From Chrysaora quinquecirrha (Eukaryota; Cnidaria; Scyphozoa; Semaeostomeae; Pelagiidae), in NCBI GenBank assembly GCA_014526335.1, contig JACTAT010000013.1, forward strand, positions 259,690 to 323,689: a DNA stretch of 64,000 nucleotides, written 5' to 3'. The notes beneath the pieces are model-generated. The model saw only the letters and a program-made list of their open reading frames with translations. It made no database searches and was not told the origin of the DNA. The stretch's first letter is position 1. Every line of letters starts with the position of its first letter. Positions 58,127 to 64,000 of the stretch are shown here, piece after piece. Both the position numbers and the translations under genes were made by a program.

Positions 58127-60407
58127 TTTTGACATAGGGGCTCTGGAATCTGTCCATATCAAAACCAAAAGGCCGGTTATTTGCAGACAAAAAGAGTTCT
58201 TTCTCTCACTTGGAATCTTCAATCAATCTAATCCACCACTGAATAAACCTCTTTTACCAACGGCTTTAATGGTGGAAACTGTTCCCAGAGTTTTTGATTT
58301 CGATTCGTATCGGGCAGCCAAAATTTAATCCTGGTGCAAAATTTTATTACGTAAGCGCTTGTATTATCGATTTTACGAGCGTTCAATGTTTACGATTTTA
58401 TAAGGGTTTTGACCAGTTCAGTTGTTTATCGCAATTTTGAAGCTTTTTACAACTCAAAGACTATTACTCCATATGGTATGCAGTGTTACAAGCGAAACAG
58501 TGAGACCTAACAAGGTAATGTGTTTGAGAATTGACGTAAAATTCTATTTCCTAAAAGTTCTTCGCATTTCTCTCTCCGCTAACAATATCTTGACTATTTC
58601 AGCCCAGAAAACATAAAATAAACAACAGCAACACTTAAGCAGTGTACAAAGAACGAATATACCTCTTTTTTAACAAGGGGGCGGAAATCCCTGGGCATGT
58701 GGTCGAAACGAGATGCAAAATACTAAGTATTGCAGTTGAGTTTTCTTACTTCCACAGCTTAAAGTGGGATGACGCCAAAATTTTTATTGTCTTATTTTAT
58801 GAAACAAGCATCGCTGTTGACGAGGGTGTCATTTGTTTTTCTGTTTACAAATTATTTATTTGCAAAATGTGGGTTTTTCCCACTCACTCTGCATAAAAAG
58901 TTTCCCAATAATGAACGCGGTCAGACCGCTGCATCGCAGATCTCTATGACTTAAAGTGTTTTTGTCAGATCTCAGGGTCAATAGAGAAGCCTTAGAAATT
59001 CCAGACTTCAGGGCTTGTTTACGCCCGTTAGCTGAGTAGAAGTTTAAAAAATATAACCTGTGCCCCTCTAACAATTTTTGAACATACCAAAAGATTTTTC
59101 CTTTTTTTCTGCGGAGCGAGAGATGTGTTTTTCCTACGACACTTCTCTCGCGTACAGCGAAGGTAAGTACGAAGCCATAATGTGATGAAAGCACGCCGAG
59201 GTTTCGTTGTTCTTTCTGATGTTTTAATTGTTTTTTCTGATTTGCATAACCATTTTGATCTTAAATTACATTGAATATACTCAAATTACATTGATATTCA
59301 ATCGAAGATAATATTTCAAGAAAATAAAACTAAGCAGAAAATTCCCTCTGCTACTGCTCTCATAAAGTGCAGAACAGGCATCGTTTTGTGAACATCTCTT
59401 ATTCATTGTTATGAAAACATTATCTATTGCTAGGAAAGATCCCCATTTTTCTTTTCGTTTTAGTAATCTTATAAGAAACCCATAAATTTTGCAAAAGCTC
59501 TTTACCTGAAGCCGAAGAAACTCTAAGAATGCCAAATAAAATGTTTCCAAATATTCATAAGTATATAATATTTCTAAAATTCTTGAAAAACCTAAGAAAT
59601 TTTTATGAAGATAGAACTTCTCTACCTTCAGCAAGAAAGGCACCTAGCAGGAAAGCAGGGATAGGACCAAAGTTATGGACAAAAATCTTGTATATAAGTG
59701 AAAAAATAAAGGTGTTTTCTGAGAGTAAGATATTGTAAAAAAATTTGTTTTTAAGCAATTTCTTGCTTACCGCAGACTGACGGACGGACGCTTCATTCAT
59801 TTTGAACTTTTAGTTTTAATTGATAAAGAATTTCCAGTTCTTATGTTAAATAAAGTTATAATTATACTAGCAATTTGTCTAGAAAATGAACACTTCCTTG
59901 TTTTTGATCGAATCATAATAGAATGGACTCCAGCTTTTTCATTTTGCAATAGGAAAATGATACTAATGTGGAATGGATCCAGCAGAATATACCCGAACTC
60001 CATCAAAATGCCGAAAGGGCACAATTTGATTACCAGAGGCATCTTTTTTTCAGGTAATAATTTGAAATTCCTTATTTGTCAAATGATTATATCAAGGTAT
60101 AAAATTTTTACTGTGCTCCTGATTCAAAATTCAGCCTCGAAGTTTGCCTTTGCCTTTCAGCCAAAGTTCATCGATTTGCACCGAAATGGTGATTTCTTGT
60201 CTATTAGCTTACTAAAACGTAGCTACAATAAAACAGTAAAAGGACAAAGCAATGTGAAAAATGTGTAACCTGTTGCTTTGATATATACATTATATGAAAC
60301 AATGAAATTATATTTTTGGGGCAGTTCAAATGATGAATCAAGTTTTCTTCTTACATTATTTTGACACATAATTAATCTGCTGAACTGTTGCAATTTTATT
60401 TTTATAG
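58127..60407. other. HERPUD intron or upstream region, no exon found
   Basis: I looked here on the plus strand for the ubiquitin-like domain exons of HERPUD and found none. 58140-58230 is a diverged relative of the dispersed repeat at 15231 and 54312. Several short open frames have no recognisable domain. Confidence 0.4.
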
Positions 60408-62930
60408 CTCGTTGTATTCAGACAATGACATGTCAATGTCTTGGGAACAATATGTCGTCTTAATGCACAAGTATTATGAAACATGGAAAGTTCACCAAGA
60501 GCAAATGCAGCAATGGTTGAATAAAGATACTGAGCCACTCTTAAATTGGCAAAGGGGTGTCATGTAAGTTCATAGCCTAAATGTAGCAAAAATGTGTTTA
60601 TAAGTGTATTGGTATAAAAGTGTACGGTAGCTAGTTGTCTACTTCAAATCTCGATGAAAGCATCGCTAGAGGTAACTCATTTTCACACCTATTAATGACA
60701 ATCATATGCCTCTCTGCTTTTATTTATTTTTATAGTACCTGGTTTATGCATTCTCCAAAAGATTCTGAAATCCCTCATCTGCCCTTCACCAACCTTCCCA
60801 TGCAATCGGAATCGAACGTGATGGAATCCAACGAAAGAACCGTATTGTCAGAAGGGAATGGATTGCAAAATCGGAATGAAGATGCGCCGGACAATAATGT
60901 CCCAGTGAATAATGTCAATCCTCCGCAGCAAATGAATGCAGGTGGTGCGGTTTTTGATGAGGGGGACGATGAAAATGAAGATGGAAGGAGAGACTGGCTG
61001 GACTGGGTTCATATGTTGATGCGAGCTAGTGTAATGCTCAGTATTTTGTACTTCTATTCGTCGACTATGAGAATCGTTATGATTGGCTTCTTAGGCTTAC
61101 TTATTTACCTGTATCAGAATGGTTGGTTGTTTCACAGAAGACGTATGAGAGGTAAGTATCCACGCAGAGACATTTTAATCCTAATCCTACCGGGCTTTTT
61201 ATCTCAAATAGCCGGGGGGGTGTTTTCCACCCCCTTTCCAGAATTTGCTTTCCTGTAGGGCTAGAGCAATGAAACCTGGCACAGGCATTGGCCAGTGTAT
61301 CAGGAGTAATTTTGGTAAATTGGGCGTCTCCAACTTCTATTATGGCGTCATTGTACCCAGAACGTTCTTTACATTTGTTGCTAGTAACTATTCTCTATTA
61401 CCTTGCAAAGAATCATCCAATTCTGATAAGATTTACTGGTAAAAATAGGCATTTAGATGTGGTTTTGGCATGACCGCTTTCCATATAAGGCAATGTCATG
61501 TGGCCCATTGTCGTTAAAATGGGGATTTTTTTGTATCACATTGTAGCTTATACATATAAACTAAAAGTCAGCCTGGTTTGGAAGTTTACATCCACCACAC
61601 AACAGAACAGTTACGATAAAAGCTTGAGGGGGGGGGGGTGGATTCCACCCTTTCCCCCAGTATGATTAGGTTAAGCAATTTTAAAGATACGGAATGCTGT
61701 CGATTTCAGATAGGCGCAATAATTTAACATTCAATGACCATTAAAATGCTCGTTTTAAGAGCAAGAGCCTTCAATCAATCATGGCTATGTACAATTCTTG
61801 CATTTGTAGAATTCTCGAATTCCAGCTTGTTCCCCAGTTCCCATTTTTTCATAGAAGCAGTTTTTTATAAACAGACACTTTTTTCTCGTTTCTAGTAAGA
61901 GAAGCTGCTGAAGATATAAATCAGGTAAGTCAAAGTCTCATATCTCTTGCAAATGTTCTTTTGTTTTGCAAGATTATTTTCATTTGGTCATACGCACAAG
62001 CCTGAAAAGAAACGCTTATGCCACATTATTGCTCAGCCTATGCATATAACTTGTCTTTTTGATACCATCCGGTCTGTGGTTTTGTTTTTACAAAACCCCA
62101 AGAATTCAAATATCTTGAAAGCATTGGTTTGCTGTGTACGCAGAAAAGTTATTTAACGGACAACTTCTTTATACATGTCCTCAAAACATTTGTAAACTCA
62201 GACTTGATTGTAGCAAAGACAAAAACCTCATATGTTTTAAAAAAGAAATGGCTGCTAAACAATTAAGCTAGGTCCTAATGTTAATCTTCACGAATATGTT
62301 ACTATGCAGCCGATGACTCTATAAAAGCCTCTCTGGTCAAACTTCTCTTGAAATGGTAATGTTAAACCCAAAAACGTTGCCCAAAACCTCGCTACTAGAA
62401 CTGAAGGCTAAGTTTATGGTAATTTTCATTGCGTTTCTGATCAGCAAGATTAATCATTCGATGCGAACAACATTAACTATTCTTTTGTTTAATAATTCTG
62501 AGCAATGCTGACTTGAAGATCACGTGCAAAGGATGATGGCAATGACACAATGCGATTCGACCAATCGTTTATCGGTTTTTATATTTCACGCTGTTACGAA
62601 AATGTTATTCAATGTTTTGTTTGCTTCTACTATTCTTAGATTTTGAATACGGAATACAGTGATAATCTTAGACTTCTGCAGAACGGACACTCTTCTTTAT
62701 GTTTTAATTGGTCTTTATCTTCCTTTCAGGCCCAAGAAAGGAATGTGCAAGAAAATGAAAATCCTGAAAATGCATTTTTAAACGACCATAATGATGTTAT
62801 TGAGCAGTCACCTCTTCAGACAGACCAGCAAGATCCACCATACAGCTGGCGAACAAATACATTATTTACTACAATATATACATTTTTTACTTCTTTCTTT
62901 ACATCTCTTTTGCCTCAAGGTATTCAATGA
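60408..62930 (+). CDS. HERPUD2: HERPUD-family ER membrane protein, 3' coding exons (partial)
   Basis: Four exons join in phase: 60408-60563, 60738-61151, 61896-61924 and 62730-62930 (stop TGA). The first gives SWEQYVVLMHKYYETWK, an aromatic-rich segment in the place of the 'QQMYA.QYYMQY' block of HERPUD1/2. The second is acidic and proline-rich, then RRDWLDWVHMLMRASVML and SILYFYSS, followed by a second hydrophobic stretch (IVMIGFLGLLIYLYQNGWL): the membrane hairpin of the family. The last ends SFFTSLLPQGIQ, like the family's conserved FF(A/T)SL(L/I)PEG tail. HERPUD proteins act in ER-associated degradation around the Hrd1 ligase. The ubiquitin-like N-terminal exons lie upstream and were not found. 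HERPUD2 is chosen by overall likeness; a HERPUD1/2 ancestor is equally possible. A TTAA-flanked element sits in the second intron. Confidence 0.87.
61179..61670. mobile_element. TTAA-flanked inverted-repeat element, copy 2, in a HERPUD intron
   Basis: Ends are TCCTAATCCTACCGGG and the complement of CCCAGTATGATTAGG, flanked by TTAA (61175-61178 and 61671-61674). Interior blocks GGCACAGGCATTGGCCA and AAATTGGGCGTCTCC match the copy at 22821-23380. It begins 27 bp after the splice donor of the 60738-61151 exon. Confidence 0.85.
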
Positions 62931-63073
62931 CTTCCCACCTCATCTATAAAATATCAATACATTAGATGAAATAATCATGCCTATAGTTATCGATACAGCA
63001 CTCGTGGATCTTCTTTTGTAAATTATAGAATAATACTCTTTGGCAATCAGCCTTTTGCAGAAAAATGAAATCA

Positions 63074-63079
63074 AATAAA
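63074..63079 (+). promoter_or_regulatory. Possible HERPUD polyadenylation signal
   Basis: AATAAA about 145 bp after the stop codon. Its position suits a 3' end but the hexamer is common in this AT-rich DNA. Confidence 0.35.
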
Positions 63080-63643
63080 AATTCAGGTTCATATATAGTT
63101 CATTAGAAAAGAAAAGGTTTGTTTTCCCGTTAAGAGAGGAATGCTGAACAGAAATTCTCATCTCCTAACGCAAAAACTGAAGCATTTAACTTCTGTAGGT
63201 AGGCCATATCCCAGGGGCGGTGCCACAGGGTGAATAGGGGGCACGCGTCCACCCCACTGTTCTCCAAAATCGATTTTTTATTCGCCCAAATTCGATCAGA
63301 AAATGTTGGGGGAGGGGTGGTCGATTAGTCGGTTTCCTTGTTTAGAGACTTTACCATTGTTGTTCAAGCACCAAGCGGTCTTTTTTGTTGCTAGAGGAAT
63401 ATCGATCAGTGCCATGTGTTAAGGTGTAAATTTGCTTAATCCTTCGTGGAAAAGAATAGAGGAAAAAACGCTTGAAGCAAATCAAGTTTTTAAGTAATTT
63501 TCCGGATACAATATCAAACACGTGGCAAGCCAATTGCATTCAAACCAGAGATCAGCACGGGTAGATTTCTGATTTTAGTTCTGTTGAGATTTTGCCGTGT
63601 CGAGGTCAAATCATCGATTTTGAAAGTGGAAAAAGTTTTCAAT

Positions 63644-63835
63644 ATGGATACACGCGACCCTCCACTTGAAGTAGTGAATGAAGCGAATCGCTCTTTGATT
63701 GTTACATATGGTCCAATCAGGCCAGTTATTAATGAGTATCCAAAGAAAGAAAGTGGAAAGCGAACGTTTTCATCTCAACCGCACTGGTATGAGTTATATC
63801 CGTGGCTTGAGTATTCAGAAAAACATAGCAATGCT
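63644..63835 (+). pseudogene. hAT transposase N-terminus (TTF/ZMYM1-like), truncated
   Basis: From an ATG at 63644, the translation has a 'GP.RP....P' block (TYGPIRPVINEYPKKES), then FSSQPHWYELYPWLEYS. This is the TTF-type zinc finger start of ZMYM1-like hAT transposases, where 'W...YPWLEYS' is followed by a Cys-rich finger. The Cys-rich part is missing because the frame runs into foreign sequence whose GCTGTCGCAATGTGCGAAGG is the tip of the ATC-family element. Confidence 0.7.
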
Positions 63836-64000
63836 GTCGCAATGTGCGAAGGATAGCGGTAAAATGCTTACCAAAGAGCGTTTGCAAGAATTTGCAACAA
63901 TGAAACAATGATTTGACAAATTAATCAATGCCCAGCAGTACAATAGCTGCAGCAAAACTGATTATGATCATGATGATCATGATTACCGAAATGATCATGA
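63818..64000. mobile_element. Second copy of the ATC-family element, left end
   Basis: AACATAGCAATGCTGTCGCA then ATGTGCGAAGGATA matches the left tip of the element at 56374. ATGATCATGATGATCATG words follow at 63960-64000, like its microsatellite interior. The copy continues beyond the window. Confidence 0.6.

Larger units (their letters stand above)
63212..64000 (+). mobile_element. hAT-type transposon, 5' end (runs off window, disrupted)
   Basis: The tip CAGGGGCGGTGCCACAGGG resembles the CAGGGGCGG.. tip shared by many hAT elements. A transposase-like frame follows about 430 bp in. Its right part is interrupted by an ATC-family insertion near 63818. The 3' end is not in the window. Confidence 0.6.

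Noticed and set aside
58422..58616. Possible HERPUD upstream exon ending at a GTAATG donor
   Set aside because: The translation shows no ubiquitin-like domain similarity.

Overview
This is AT-rich eukaryotic nuclear DNA from an animal. Introns follow the GT-AG rule and the three recognisable cellular genes are animal families with the expected exon phases. The repeat content (KDZ/Zisupton-type and hAT transposons, a BEL/Pao element, several non-LTR retrotransposon remnants, many short inverted-repeat elements and an endogenous Rep-like sequence) would suit a cnidarian or another early-branching invertebrate. That placement is inference; nothing here proves a taxon.

Cellular genes. (1) The 5' half of a BLTP3 (UHRF1BP1/UHRF1BP1L family) bridge-like lipid-transfer gene lies on the minus strand, with five coding exons between 7431 and 2433; the rest lies beyond position 1. 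(2) The last two coding exons of ORC5 lie on the minus strand (14308-14126 and 10381-10134); its 5' exons were not found and may lie in or beyond the 500-N assembly gap at 15540-16039. (3) The 3' four coding exons of a HERPUD-family ER membrane gene lie on the plus strand (60408-62930); its ubiquitin-like N-terminal exons were not found.

Everything else is repeats. Region by region: 1-1240, a broken Rep-like HUH/SF3 sequence, probably inside a BLTP3 intron; 1597-8312, a series of miniature inverted-repeat elements in or near BLTP3; 11.1-13.2 kb, a decayed BEL/Pao element in the ORC5 intron; 16.4-24.5 kb and 37.0-45.5 kb, two blocks of a complex satellite whose 1.7-2 kb unit carries two different tRNA-like modules, plus arrays of 51/76-bp repeats; 25442-32520, a KDZ/Zisupton-type DNA transposon with matching ends and a broken multi-domain coding region; 33730-37007, a foldback element with arms of about 1.1 kb; 48.1-50.0 kb, an element with long CCACCACAGT-rich ends; 50390-53905, a 3.5-kb palindrome with phased ~200-bp units; 54.3-58.1 kb, further small elements and ATC/ATG microsatellite hairpins; 63212-64000, the start of a hAT element disrupted by another insertion.

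The genes do not form an operon or a pathway. The main biological content is layered, nested transposition around ordinary housekeeping genes, and the two complex repeat systems (the double tRNA-like satellite and the 200-bp phased palindrome). No promoters could be supported from sequence alone.
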